A stretch of DNA of 36,377 nucleotides from Saprospiraceae bacterium (GCA_028284395.1 JANQRV010000530.1:1-36377); one strand, 5' to 3'. Positions 7,494 to 16,767 are shown, numbered from the stretch's first letter. Notes: a model not told the origin generated them from the sequence alone. A program made the numbers and translations.

Positions 7494-7980
7494 TTACTCT
7501 CCCCGCACACTGGTCTGGCTTTCCAAATAGGAAAATGGAGGGTATTTCGGAGGATTATCTTCCGAACAACAGGTAGGAATACCACGCATCTGATAATCGG
7601 CATTCGCATTAAAGAAAAATGAAATAGAATAGCGTGGCACGTCTGTTCACCGAAGGGTATTTGGTCCGTCTCAATCGATACATCGGCACTCTACATCCTT
7701 CATCAAAAAAATTGGCATCCACCTGTAGGGTCCGGCAGTAGATGGGTAGCATTTTCTTGGCCAGTTAATCAGCAAGACCCTCCAACTCTGGTCCTGATTC
7801 GTTCGAAAAATCTGGACCAAGATCGATGATGGGAAAATCATCCGGGCGGGCGGGTTCGATCAGAAACGTATCCCCGGCTTCGGACTCTGCCCTCAATTGT
7901 GCTTCTTTGGCCTCCGGGTCATAAAGTGATCCATCTCTCTTTTTCATTTCGAAGGCTTTGGTCCGTGGTACGATTAAATC
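7494..7980 (-). pseudogene. Decayed gene of unknown family (in-frame stop plus frameshift)
   Basis: Reading leftward, one frame is open from 7980 through DLIVPRTKAFEMKKRDGSLY to GPELEGLAD and then hits TAA at 7765-7767. The same frame resumes directly with LAKKMLPIYCRTLQVDANFF, then DEGCRVPMYRLRRTKYPSVN and RRATLFYF. It is lost near 7610, and a +1 frame continues as FFNANADYQMRGIPTCCSED to SYLESQTSVRGE and TAA at 7494-7496. The composition of all three pieces is protein-like, so one stop codon and one frameshift in a once-continuous gene is the simplest reading. The upstream part seems to be missing. I do not recognise the family. Sequencing error is an alternative explanation. Confidence 0.5.
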
Positions 7981-8019
7981 TCATGAGACAACCGACTTCA
8001 TGCATTCTCAACATCCAGA

Positions 8020-8388
8020 TCATAGCGCCAACTTTTGCTCTTTAAACAGAATAGAATTCCGGTCAGGATCATAAATACCGATGCTCCATGAACGAGTATC
8101 TTCCGTCACTTTTCCCATCAGTACACCGCCATGTTTTTCAGCAAGTGCCATTACTTCCTCTAAGTCAGACACCACGATATCAAATTGATGTCGATTCTGC
8201 TTGGCAGTATTACCGGCCAGCTCCGCCGGACAAAAAAGGAGCTTAAAGCCTCCCCAAACACCGGAATACAACCGGGCGCCTAACATTTCCTTGCTTTCAA
8301 ACTCAATTCCAAAGACGTGTGAATAAAAGTTTACCATCTCTTCCATATTGACAATTGCCATCGTCATTCCCGTTATCTGGTAATCCAT
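8020..8388 (-). CDS. VOC (glyoxalase/bleomycin-resistance) family protein
   Basis: 122 aa, a single VOC module. It starts ITGMTMAIVNMEEMVNFYSH, where a small residue stretch leads into 'FY..vfG.e', followed by FGIEFESKEM, HQFDIVVSDLEEVMALAEKH (the second beta-alpha-beta-beta-beta unit) and SIGIYDPDRNSILFKE at the end, the typical 'DPdGn.iel' closing. The usual first metal-ligand His at the start of the domain is not present, so metal use and reaction are unclear. No function is assigned. The ~250 bp to its right (8389-8638) holds no convincing gene. Confidence 0.8.
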   Translation of the reverse strand: MDYQITGMTMAIVNMEEMVNFYSHVFGIEFESKEMLGARLYSGVWGGFKLLFCPAELAGNTAKQNRHQFDIVVSDLEEVMALAEKHGGVLMGKVTEDTRSWSIGIYDPDRNSILFKEQKLAL

Positions 8389-8638
8389 TTTGATACAATT
8401 TTAATTACTTTATGTCCAATCGCAGGTACCGTCGGTAGTTTCCTCGAGTTCAAGATCGCAAAAAGATTTGGTAAGAAATGCTATGTAATGGCAATCAATG
8501 TGGCAGGAACACCGACTTGACGACCACCTTTTCATCCCGGAGCATAAGGATGAGATCAAATGGGATCCCAGTCACTCACTTCTTTCCAGCCTAAAATGAG
8601 ATGAAGATAAGTACCATCATGGTGCAATTTACCTCCGC

Positions 8639-10231
8639 TTAATCCTTTACTTTTTGCTTATAACTCTCGTTGTAGGCTCCCCGTTCTTTAAATCCCGGAA
8701 ATGCCCGCATCCGTCCAAATCGCGGATAGCTTTCAAAGACATCACCGGTTCCCAACATTCTCGGGTCGCCTTGTTCCGTCAGTACAGTTGTTAACTTTTG
8801 TCGCAATTTTTCCTGAATTTCTCTCAGATTCGGCTGATGAGCCAAATTTTGAGTACACCCGGGATCATTTACAATATCAAAGAGTTCTTCATAAGGACGC
8901 TTGCCCAGGGCTAGTTGAAATTCATGGGGCCATTGACCGGCTCCTTTCATGACCAGGGTTTTTGAGGGCGAGTTATCAATATCATGGTATCCAGGCTGAA
9001 TGGCTTTAAAATCCTGACCTTGTAGATCCGGAGCCAAATTATCCACTGGATCTCCGGCAGGCCAACGATCCGGTTTTAGGTTTTGAATATATAGATACTG
9101 ACGCGTTCGAATGGCTCTCGCCGGGTAGCCAACATTATCCGGCCGGGCATGGGTATGCCGTTCACGTCCGGTCAGGACCATGGTGCGCTGCGCATCGATC
9201 AACCCACTTTGATCCGAGCTCAAAATCGACAATAGGGAATGCCCTACCATTTCCCTTAAGGGACTGACACCCGCCACTTCCAAGAATGTCGGCGCCAGAT
9301 CAACCATGCTAATCAGATCATCTACGATCCGCCCCTTGGTGTTGATAACCGGCCCGGCAATCGCCAAGGGGACATGGGTGCCGTATTCCTGTAAATTGGC
9401 TTTTGCGTAGGGAAACGCCATTCCGTTATCCGCTGTTACAACGACTATGGTATTGTCTAATTCACCGGCTTCTTCCAAGTAACCGAGCATTTCCCCCAAG
9501 TGTTTGTCGAACCATTCGATCTCTACAGCATAGTCCAGCAAGTCGCTTCTTACAATGGAATCGTTGGGAAGAAAAGAAGGAACCTCGGCTTCAGAAAGCG
9601 TTTTCCCCGCCTTCTGTCCTGAACCACTTTCAAACACCCGGTGCGGCTCGCTTGCTCCATACCAAAAGAAAAAAGGTTGATCAATTGGCTTTTGATCCAG
9701 GAAAGCTTTAAAGTTGCGAGCGTAATCCAGTTTTCTTATCCCGGAATACGGTACACTATCCAGGGTGTGTTCGCTATATTCGGGACCTACCGGATTTCTA
9801 GATCTGCCGGCATCTTTCCAATTACCAGGCCCCCAAGGTTTGCCAGTGTACCCCAGTGTATAGCCATGTTCCTCAAGGATATCCGTAAATACTTTGAATT
9901 TAGCGGGAAAGTAACTACTGTGCGTGCCGGCTTCTTCCAATTGCCAAATATTCATTCCGGTAAGAATTGCTGCTCGGGATGGACTGCATTGCGGTGCGAC
10001 TACGAAAGCGTTGTTAAATAAAACCCCTTCCCGAGCTATGCGATCAAAGTTGGGCGTTTGAACCATTTTGCTTCCATAAGCTGAGGCATATGGATAGGAT
10101 TGATCATCAGAGATGGCAAAGAGTATATTTGGTGTTTGTTTTTTCTTTCCCTTATCTTCCTGATCGTTAGCAGGCGCATTACAACTGACGAAGATCATCA
10201 GCAGTGGTATAAAAATAAAAAACCTTATCAT
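8639..10231 (-). CDS. Sulfatase, heparan N-sulfatase-like (lipoprotein)
   Basis: 530 aa from the ATG at 10231. The frame is open to 10294, but a lipoprotein signal starts at 10231 (MIRFFIFIPLLMIFVSC, Cys17), which decides the start. It is an S1-type sulfatase: metal site S41-D42-D43, formylglycine motif C82-SPSR followed by AAILTG, H197 in SEPHR, and D268-N269 in TADNG. The TGKPWGPGN block and the ADNGMAFPYAK...YGTHVPL segment are characteristic of the N-sulfoglucosamine sulfohydrolase-like group. It would hydrolyse a sulfate ester or sulfamate on a glycan at the cell surface or in the periplasm after Cys-to-formylglycine maturation. It is the last gene of the leftward locus, 156 bp after the previous sulfatase gene. 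No maturase gene is in the window. Confidence 0.9.
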   Translation of the reverse strand: MIRFFIFIPLLMIFVSCNAPANDQEDKGKKKQTPNILFAISDDQSYPYASAYGSKMVQTPNFDRIAREGVLFNNAFVVAPQCSPSRAAILTGMNIWQLEEAGTHSSYFPAKFKVFTDILEEHGYTLGYTGKPWGPGNWKDAGRSRNPVGPEYSEHTLDSVPYSGIRKLDYARNFKAFLDQKPIDQPFFFWYGASEPHRVFESGSGQKAGKTLSEAEVPSFLPNDSIVRSDLLDYAVEIEWFDKHLGEMLGYLEEAGELDNTIVVVTADNGMAFPYAKANLQEYGTHVPLAIAGPVINTKGRIVDDLISMVDLAPTFLEVAGVSPLREMVGHSLLSILSSDQSGLIDAQRTMVLTGRERHTHARPDNVGYPARAIRTRQYLYIQNLKPDRWPAGDPVDNLAPDLQGQDFKAIQPGYHDIDNSPSKTLVMKGAGQWPHEFQLALGKRPYEELFDIVNDPGCTQNLAHQPNLREIQEKLRQKLTTVLTEQGDPRMLGTGDVFESYPRFGRMRAFPGFKERGAYNESYKQKVKD

Positions 10232-10308
10232 TTGTTTAAAATTTTTACAATGACTTAAAAACGAATTAATTGAAAAAAATTTAAACAGATGCAACCGCTT
10301 CGCTTTTT

Positions 10309-10329
10309 ACCCGACTCAAAGAGGCGGGT
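10309..10329. repeat. Stem-loop between two sulfatase genes
   Basis: ACCCGACTC and GAGGCGGGT pair over nine positions with one A/G mismatch and an AAA loop. No U tract follows on the transcribed strand, so it is not a standard terminator. It could be an mRNA processing or stability hairpin in the 156-bp spacer. Confidence 0.35.
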
Positions 10330-10361
10330 CGTATGGAACTTTTTCAATCATTCTGTTTGGT

Positions 10362-10383
10362 GAACTTTTGATGAAAAAAGTTC
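10362..10383. repeat. Stem-loop just past the stop of the 10388-11845 sulfatase gene
   Basis: GAACTTTT (10362-10369) and AAAAGTTC (10376-10383) form a perfect 8-bp stem with a 6-base loop, starting five bases after the upstream stop codon. A further partial copy, GAACTTTTTCA at 10336-10346, can pair with the right arm instead. There is no U tract, so it is a possible 3'-end protector or weak attenuator. Confidence 0.35.
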
Positions 10384-10387
10384 ATGC

Positions 10388-11845
10388 TTAATTTCTTTCA
10401 ATGTGATCGATGAAATAAGTGTTGACCCCAAGGTTGGAGGTGGTATCCCAAAGAGCGGCTTCCGATGGCAGGTAATTCTTGAGTTCATCCATGAGGTTGC
10501 GATACTGCTCAGAGCCAGCTAGGTTTTTCCATTCATTCGGGTCCTTCTGATGATCGTATAGTTCTTCTTCTCCATTCTCATAATGAATGTAACGGTGCGT
10601 TTCGGTACGTAAAGCGACATTATTCCGGCCATACACAGTTGAAATCGGACGATTCCATTGCGCTTTGGGATTTTCCAAAAGTGTTCGTAGGCTTTTCCCT
10701 TCATTCATAGCATTTGGAGGCAAGCCACAAAGGTCGAGCAAGGTTGGATAGATATCTATCAGACCAGCGGGTTTGCTACACTTATTCCCTCTTTTCATAC
10801 CGGGAACATAAATCATCAATGGTACTTTAGTTGCCTCTTCCCAAAGCGAGTGCTTGGCCCAGCGATGTTTTTCACCCAAATGATAGCCATGATCGCTAAA
10901 CAGGACAACGATCGTATTTTCTAGGTATGGGCTCTTTTCCAATGCATTCAACACCTTACCCACCTGGGCATCCACAAAGGTAATGGAAGCCAGGTAGGCT
11001 TGTACGGCATTCGTTGTTTCGTTATTGGCAATCATCCAATCCCGCTGCGGCATGGCGGGTATTTCATGTACCTGGCGAGAAATTTCGGGTAAATCGTCTA
11101 GATCATTCGGGTCGATTTCAGGTTCGGTTATCCGATCGAGCGGATAGTTTTCAAACCATTTATCCGGAACGTACCATGGTACATGGGGCCGATAAAATCC
11201 AGCCGCTAAAAAGAAGGGCTCCTTCAAATTGGATTTCAACTTTTGAACGGCAAATTCCGCAATTTTATAATCTGGCATTTTATCATCCGATTCGGGAAAA
11301 GCTCCCCAATCCGTCTGGGTATTGCCGATGACACCAGGAGGAGGCGTATATTTAAAGCGTTCCTTAGGTTTAGGTCCGAATCCTCCTAATCTTCCGGCAT
11401 ACTCCTGAAATGCATCTTCTGGGCCCGCATCGTGAAAAATCTTTCCAGCACCCATCGTATGGTAACCGTTGGCTTCGAAGTATTTGGGAAGGAAGGTAGT
11501 TTTCTGAATGGTCTCATTGCGCATCAGGCCCGGCGTCCTAATCTGAGCATAGATACCAGTTGTCGAAGGATACAGGCCGCTAAGTAGAGAAGAGCGTGAA
11601 GGGCCACAAATGGGAGCTTGACAATGTGCGTTGGTAAATAACACTGACCTTTGCGCCAAGCGATCCAAGTTCGGTGTCCTTACATCAGGGTGCGTACCCA
11701 TGCAACCGATCCAATCGTTCAGATCGTCAATGGCCAAAAATAGGACATTAAAGGAAGTCTCTTCTTCTTCAGCAGAAGAGGAAGCTTGGCAAGCCATCAG
11801 TACCGAAAGTCCTAACAGGAGAATGAGTCTACGAGATTGGATCAT
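10388..11845 (-). CDS. Sulfatase, iduronate-2-sulfatase-like (lipoprotein)
   Basis: 485 aa. The lipoprotein signal ends VLMAC (Cys19). Sulfatase S1 motifs: AIDDLNDW with D40 and D41, formylglycine motif C80-GPSR, MGAGKIFH, GFYRPHVPW with H221, and FSDHGYHLGEKHRWAKHSLW with D318, H319 and K331. The IDDLNDWIGCMGTHPDVRTP opening and the SDHGYHLGEK block are typical of the iduronate-2-sulfatase-like subfamily, which in Bacteroidota acts on sulfated uronates or other sulfated sugars. It lies 11 bp downstream of another sulfatase gene of a different subfamily, so the two are almost surely cotranscribed. The exact glycan cannot be read from sequence. Confidence 0.92.
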   Translation of the reverse strand: MIQSRRLILLLGLSVLMACQASSSAEEEETSFNVLFLAIDDLNDWIGCMGTHPDVRTPNLDRLAQRSVLFTNAHCQAPICGPSRSSLLSGLYPSTTGIYAQIRTPGLMRNETIQKTTFLPKYFEANGYHTMGAGKIFHDAGPEDAFQEYAGRLGGFGPKPKERFKYTPPPGVIGNTQTDWGAFPESDDKMPDYKIAEFAVQKLKSNLKEPFFLAAGFYRPHVPWYVPDKWFENYPLDRITEPEIDPNDLDDLPEISRQVHEIPAMPQRDWMIANNETTNAVQAYLASITFVDAQVGKVLNALEKSPYLENTIVVLFSDHGYHLGEKHRWAKHSLWEEATKVPLMIYVPGMKRGNKCSKPAGLIDIYPTLLDLCGLPPNAMNEGKSLRTLLENPKAQWNRPISTVYGRNNVALRTETHRYIHYENGEEELYDHQKDPNEWKNLAGSEQYRNLMDELKNYLPSEAALWDTTSNLGVNTYFIDHIERN

Positions 11846-11856
11846 GACCGTGTTTT

Positions 11857-13239
11857 TTAAAGATTCTGCTTAGCCCAAGCATCGTGAATTTGCTTCAATT
11901 CGCGTACCTTAGCCGGATCCCCCTTTGCGAGATTCGTTTTTTCGCCGGGGTCCTGGCTGAGTTTAACGAGAAAATAAATATCCTCTTCCCGATTGGGTGC
12001 CGGATGCCTTTTTTCTGTGGTGTCCAGTGGATCAAAAAGCAACTTCCAATCCCCTTTCCGAACAGCCCAGTGCCGGCCGAATGTCCAGTGAAAGATTTCG
12101 TGGTTATCTGGTGCGTCAGCTGATTCAATAATGGGCACCAATGATTTCCCATCGATCGGATGAGTAGGGCTTGGTATCCCGACCAGTTCTGTAATCGTAG
12201 GCAACCAATCAGTGGCGACAGCCATTTGATTTCGGACTTCTCCTGCCGGCACTTTACCCGGCCAGCTAATGATTGCAGGCACTCGAATACCTCCTTCAAA
12301 CAGAGAGGCTTTTGCGCCGCGATAGGGTCCTGCACTACCACCTCCAAAGTGAGCCCGCTCTTCAGTAGAATGGCCTTGATCAGATTGGAAAATCACAATT
12401 GTTTCATCCGCCAACCCCAATTGTCGTACCTTCTGTAGGAGCGAGCCGATACGCTCATCCATGGTAGATACAAAAGCATTGTATATGTTGCGTGGATAAG
12501 GAATTTCCCTTTCGTTGTAATAATCCAACCATTCCGGATCTCCTTGGTATGGGTAATGTGGGGTATTCATTGCAAAATAGATAAAAAAGGGCTCTTGCCG
12601 ATTCGACTCCATAAACTGCTCTGCCTCCATTAACATCAAATCTGGAAAATATTGTCCGGGTAAGTGAACCTCTTCTCCATTTCGATAGAGATCATGCCGG
12701 TTCGGACCATTCCAATAATAGAAATGGGAAAAATTGTCGATGCAGCCAACATGATGTCCAAAATGATAGTCAAAACCCTGACCGTTTGGAAGTTGTTCTT
12801 TACTATAACCCAAATGCCATTTTCCGATGGCAGCGGTCTTATATCCTTGATCCTTTAGGACTTCTGCAATCGTAATTTCTTCGGCAACCAGGCCTTTTTT
12901 AGCTGCAGCGGACGCTCCTACATTCCCAGGTACGCCTGCCCGCACTGGGGTTTTACCAGTTAAAACCGTTGCTCTGGATGGGGAACAAATCGGACCACCC
13001 GCATAAAATTGGGTAAACCGCAATCCGCTGGCAGCCAAGGCATCCATGTGTGGTGTTTGGATATCCGAAGTACCGTATGCACCCATATCTACGGATCCCT
13101 GGTCATCGGTCAAAATAAAAATTACATTCGGTTTATCGGTAGTGCGTTGACCCTCTGCCTGTGTTGATGAACAATGACTAAAACATAAAAAAACTAGTAA
13201 AAAGCCGGAAAGTCTCAAAAATGTAATGAAGGCTTGCAT
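11857..13239 (-). CDS. Sulfatase, arylsulfatase/GALNS-like (lipoprotein)
   Basis: 460 aa from the ATG at 13239. The longer frame to 13323 is rejected because the lipoprotein signal (FLLVFLCFSHC, Cys23) begins at the inner ATG. Motifs: ILTDDQGSVD with D45 and D46, formylglycine motif C85-SPSR, K140 and H142 in IGKWHLG, MNTPHYPY, and RGAKASLFEGGIRVPA. The usual SDNG reads SDQGHS (D287, Q288), so Gln replaces the common calcium-ligand Asn or His; I believe related sulfatase-like proteins share this. It follows the DUF4249 gene by 80 bp and precedes the next sulfatase gene by 11 bp, linking the desulfation genes to the receptor genes. Confidence 0.9.
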   Translation of the reverse strand: MQAFITFLRLSGFLLVFLCFSHCSSTQAEGQRTTDKPNVIFILTDDQGSVDMGAYGTSDIQTPHMDALAASGLRFTQFYAGGPICSPSRATVLTGKTPVRAGVPGNVGASAAAKKGLVAEEITIAEVLKDQGYKTAAIGKWHLGYSKEQLPNGQGFDYHFGHHVGCIDNFSHFYYWNGPNRHDLYRNGEEVHLPGQYFPDLMLMEAEQFMESNRQEPFFIYFAMNTPHYPYQGDPEWLDYYNEREIPYPRNIYNAFVSTMDERIGSLLQKVRQLGLADETIVIFQSDQGHSTEERAHFGGGSAGPYRGAKASLFEGGIRVPAIISWPGKVPAGEVRNQMAVATDWLPTITELVGIPSPTHPIDGKSLVPIIESADAPDNHEIFHWTFGRHWAVRKGDWKLLFDPLDTTEKRHPAPNREEDIYFLVKLSQDPGEKTNLAKGDPAKVRELKQIHDAWAKQNL

Positions 13240-13319
13240 AGGTTTGTTTTTCGCTCTTGACGAAACTACAGTAAGATTCGCAAACCTGCAAGGGCAATTT
13301 TTGGGTAAAATTGATGCGA

Positions 13320-14222
13320 TCAAAATTTGATTCGTACCTCCTTAGTGCACTGACCACCAAATACACCCAGGCCATCCTTCACGTTGTTGTGAATCTCGAC
13401 GGGTTCGGCGAACAACTCCCCATTGCTGAGGTTATAACGCTCTAAGGTCTTTGCGTATTTGTACAAATCTTCACTCACCGAAGATACGCGGATGATCCAT
13501 TCGGAATTTATTTGGTTTTCCTCCGGAGCAATGTCTTCTTCGACTGCCAGTCGTGTCGTATATTTACGACCGTTGAACGTTTCATCCGGCAAATAGATCC
13601 TTTCAAAACCGGCACTTTCCGTATCAATTTCATCATTTTCGGTGTTCTGATCAAAGACGTAAAGGTACGGTACGAAACGATAAACCTCTTCCGTTTCGGT
13701 CAACTCAATCACCTTTTCGACTTCGATCAAATAATAGTTTGTTTCATCTGCATTGTCTTCAATCTCAAGATCAATAAAGATGACTGGAAAATCCAGGAAT
13801 ACCCCTTTATCCGTATCGGAAAGGGTAAAATTAAAGGCGGCCGGCTGATAGCTTTCTGCAGAAATGGAGGGTAACCCAGGTGCACTTGCTTCCACTCGGT
13901 ATCTCCTACCTGCTTCCGGTTTCAAGTCCGGGATCAAATACGTACCTCCTTCCTGATGTCTGAAGCTTCCGATGGTCTGACCAGACTCATCCTTTAGCAC
14001 GGCGGTGGCCCCAACCACATCCGTGGGTTGCGAATTTCCATTGACAGGAGCACTTTCACTGATATGAACTGTCCAGATAGAATCCAGATTAAAGGCTCCG
14101 TTAAGTACCAAAGTCGGTTGAACATCCTGTTCGGGGAAGGGAAGGTCTTTTTCACAGGAAAGGAAAATTGACGCCGATAGTATTGCGAAAAAATATATTG
14201 AGTTTTTCATATTGATCTTCAT
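13320..14222 (-). CDS. DUF4249 domain-containing lipoprotein
   Basis: 300 aa. The signal peptide ends ASIFLSC (Cys about residue 23), followed by EKDLPFPEQDVQPTLVLNGA. This is the standard DUF4249 opening, where an early 'P.LVvnG.l..d..w.v.vS.s' strand pair follows the lipidated Cys. Domain hallmarks include TAVLKDESGQTIGSF, GGTYLIPDLKPEAGRRYRVE and a C-terminal INSEWIIRVSSVSEDLYKYA. DUF4249 proteins are outer-membrane-associated partners of TonB receptors in Bacteroidota; their role is unproven. Here the start codon directly abuts the stop of the receptor gene at 14223-16646, with no spacer, implying coupled translation. M1 (14222) or M5 (14210) could be the start. It may stand in for the missing SusD (inference). 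Confidence 0.88.
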   Translation of the reverse strand: MKINMKNSIYFFAILSASIFLSCEKDLPFPEQDVQPTLVLNGAFNLDSIWTVHISESAPVNGNSQPTDVVGATAVLKDESGQTIGSFRHQEGGTYLIPDLKPEAGRRYRVEASAPGLPSISAESYQPAAFNFTLSDTDKGVFLDFPVIFIDLEIEDNADETNYYLIEVEKVIELTETEEVYRFVPYLYVFDQNTENDEIDTESAGFERIYLPDETFNGRKYTTRLAVEEDIAPEENQINSEWIIRVSSVSEDLYKYAKTLERYNLSNGELFAEPVEIHNNVKDGLGVFGGQCTKEVRIKF

Positions 14223-16646
14223 TTAGAAAGTTAAATTATAGGAAGCAAATGGAAGAATGGGCAATAAGCTAATCTGTTTCAAGCTGGCTTTCCCATCGAA
14301 ATCCTCACTCAGAAATACGGCAAATGGGTTTTGACGGTTGTATGAATTATACAAACCAAAGCTCCAGGTCCGATGGCCCAAACGGATTTTCTTGTGCAGA
14401 TTGACAGAAACATCCAAACGATGATAGGCCGGCATACGCTGGTTGTTGCGTTTATCCGTAAATTCCAACACATTTCTGTTGCTTCGGTCGGGAGAGAATC
14501 CATCTTCATCGAAAAATCCAATCTGGTCGCGAGCACTGAAGGAAGCTTGATAGTATCGTTGCGTCGAAAGGGTATAGGTATTTCCAGTGCCGTAGACCCA
14601 CACAAAGCCCATATCTACCCGGTCGTTAAATTTATGGGTAACCGCCATGCCGATATCGTGCCGTCGATCATAGCGATAGGGAAATGATTGTCCATCATTG
14701 ATATTATCAAACGTCCGGTTAGACCATGATAGCGTATAACCTATCCAGCCGGTTGTTTTCCCATTTTTCTTTTCCAATAGGACTTCCGCTCCATAACTTT
14801 CTCCTGTTCCGACTTCAATCTTGTCTTCCCAGCCTTTGCTGCTTCCAAAAACGTTGACTCCCGCCTTGTATTCCACCAGGTTGTCCATTTCCTTGTAAAA
14901 CCCTTCCAAGGTTAAGTCGAGGCCCAGGGGGAGGCTACGGGTTACAGCAGCCGCATATTGTATTGAATTTTCGGGTTTAACTCGATCGGTACTCGGTACC
15001 CAGAGATCTGTGGGCAGCCCTAAACCAGGATTGGTCAGAAGGTGAATGAATTGGGTCATTTCGGAATATGAAGCTTTGATTGAAGTTTTATCGTTAATTA
15101 AAAAACTAGCTGCAATTCTCGGTTGAAAGGAGGTGTAATTGGAGTTCCCCACTTGAAAGCCGGAAAAGTGAATTCCAGGATTGATCCGCAATTTCTTCCC
15201 AATTCGAATATCGTCTTCGATATAGGCAAAAAATTCATCGGCGTTCAAAGCTTTATTACCACTTCGAATATCGACGGTATCTCCTTCAAAATTTGCTTTT
15301 TCAAAGGTGACCGTCGGAATGAATTCGTGGCGAGTATAACCGCCACCAAACCGGATATAGTGATTCGGACTGGGAACGTAGTTGAAATCGATTTTGGCAC
15401 CATAATCTTTGATCTGTGATCGAGAACCATATTCGTATTCCAATCGTTTGTTTGGGTCGGTCTGCTTTACGTCAGAAGTGTATTTCCCCCCTAGATCGTA
15501 ATTATACTGGCTGAAAGTCAGTGTTGCGTTGCTGAACAGTTTGGGGCTCCATTGTAAATTCCAGCGGGCTGCAAAGATTTTGTTGCCCCAAGTGAGATCG
15601 TTGTCAAAACGGGCTGTACCGGTACGGTTCTCTTCAACTTCGTAATCATCTTCAAAGAAGAAGTCCAGTTTATCATTGCCCATATATGCACTTAAGTAAA
15701 GTCGGTTCTTATCGGAGAATTTGTGATTTATTTTGGCATTCAAATCGTAAAAATGGTAGGCTCCTCTACCCTCTTGTTTGCCGTTTCTAATCCGAGCATT
15801 CTGAATAGGTGTCGTCAATGCATCGAGCCAGGTACGGCGTCCGGAGATACTGAAAGAAGTCCGATCCGTGACGATGGGGCCTTCGAGATTCAGCTTACCG
15901 GAAATCAACCCCAGGGATGCACTTCCATGAAATTCGCGCATATTACCTTCTTTCATCCGAATGTCGACAATGGAAGACAGACGGCCACCATAGCGGGCGG
16001 GAAAGCCCCCTTTAATGATTTCTGCACTCTTTACAGCATCGCCGTTAAAAGTGCTTAAAAAGCCAAATAGATGATTCGCATTATAGATCGGCACTCCATC
16101 CAAAAGCATCAGGTTTTGATCGGGGCCTCCACCTCTGACATAAAGTCCACTTGTTCCTTCTGCTCCTGACTGTACGCCGGGAAGTAACTGTATCACCTTC
16201 AGTACGTCTCTTTCTCCAAGCAGGACTGGCAGGGATTTCACCTTTGACATTGAAATTTTGTTGACGCTCATCCGGTTTTCTTCGTGGCGGGTCGGCCCAG
16301 ATTTCTGTGCGGAAACAACCACCTCCTCTAATTCACTCCCTTCCGAAAGTTCGATCGACAGCTCCAAATGGTCATTCAATTCGATTTCTTTTGCGAGAGA
16401 CTGGAATCCGACATAAGAAAAATTGACTACATACTTTCCCTTTGGTAAGGTCAAGCTGTAAAAACCATAAGCATTGGTTGTAGTTCCTCGATTACCCTCT
16501 ACTTCGAAGACGGTCGCTCCGATCAAGGATTCGTTGCTAGCCTTGTCTTTAACATAACCGCTGATGGTATAGGAGCCCTGTGCGCAAGAATACTGGATGA
16601 TAAACCCGCTGAGGAAAACGAGCACTAATTTTTGAATCGTTCGCAT
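14223..16646 (-). CDS. TonB-dependent outer-membrane receptor without STN domain
   Basis: 807 aa. Signal peptide to about residue 22, then a CarboxypepD_reg-like domain (YTISGYVKDKASNESLIGAT, residues ~26-110). A TonB plug follows (VNKISMSKVKSLPVLLGERD, GAEGTSGLYVRGGGPDQNLM, LLDGVPIYNANHLFGFLSTF, residues ~125-240). The rest is a long barrel ending in the aromatic FASYNLTF. This would be an active importer energised by TonB-ExbBD. It is a paralogue of the receptor encoded just upstream (16768-19392), with the same plug and late-barrel motifs, but lacks the STN extension and so probably cannot signal to FecR. At ~800 residues it is shorter than most SusC proteins, and no SusD follows; a DUF4249 gene does, with zero spacing. 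Confidence 0.92.
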   Translation of the reverse strand: MRTIQKLVLVFLSGFIIQYSCAQGSYTISGYVKDKASNESLIGATVFEVEGNRGTTTNAYGFYSLTLPKGKYVVNFSYVGFQSLAKEIELNDHLELSIELSEGSELEEVVVSAQKSGPTRHEENRMSVNKISMSKVKSLPVLLGERDVLKVIQLLPGVQSGAEGTSGLYVRGGGPDQNLMLLDGVPIYNANHLFGFLSTFNGDAVKSAEIIKGGFPARYGGRLSSIVDIRMKEGNMREFHGSASLGLISGKLNLEGPIVTDRTSFSISGRRTWLDALTTPIQNARIRNGKQEGRGAYHFYDLNAKINHKFSDKNRLYLSAYMGNDKLDFFFEDDYEVEENRTGTARFDNDLTWGNKIFAARWNLQWSPKLFSNATLTFSQYNYDLGGKYTSDVKQTDPNKRLEYEYGSRSQIKDYGAKIDFNYVPSPNHYIRFGGGYTRHEFIPTVTFEKANFEGDTVDIRSGNKALNADEFFAYIEDDIRIGKKLRINPGIHFSGFQVGNSNYTSFQPRIAASFLINDKTSIKASYSEMTQFIHLLTNPGLGLPTDLWVPSTDRVKPENSIQYAAAVTRSLPLGLDLTLEGFYKEMDNLVEYKAGVNVFGSSKGWEDKIEVGTGESYGAEVLLEKKNGKTTGWIGYTLSWSNRTFDNINDGQSFPYRYDRRHDIGMAVTHKFNDRVDMGFVWVYGTGNTYTLSTQRYYQASFSARDQIGFFDEDGFSPDRSNRNVLEFTDKRNNQRMPAYHRLDVSVNLHKKIRLGHRTWSFGLYNSYNRQNPFAVFLSEDFDGKASLKQISLLPILPFASYNLTF

Positions 16647-16767
16647 CTAAAATTCATTTTGTAGATTGATAGTTTTGCTGCAGCTTTCAACCTACAGACA
16701 ACTGCGGGATCCTATACACGTATGCGATGAAAAAAAATTTTACAATGATCCAAAATCAGCATAAAGT

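Noticed and set aside
8400..8638. Short protein-like frames (for example WQEHRLDDHLFIPEHK)
   Set aside because: They are interrupted by stops in every frame and match no family I recognise; too little to call a gene or remnant.
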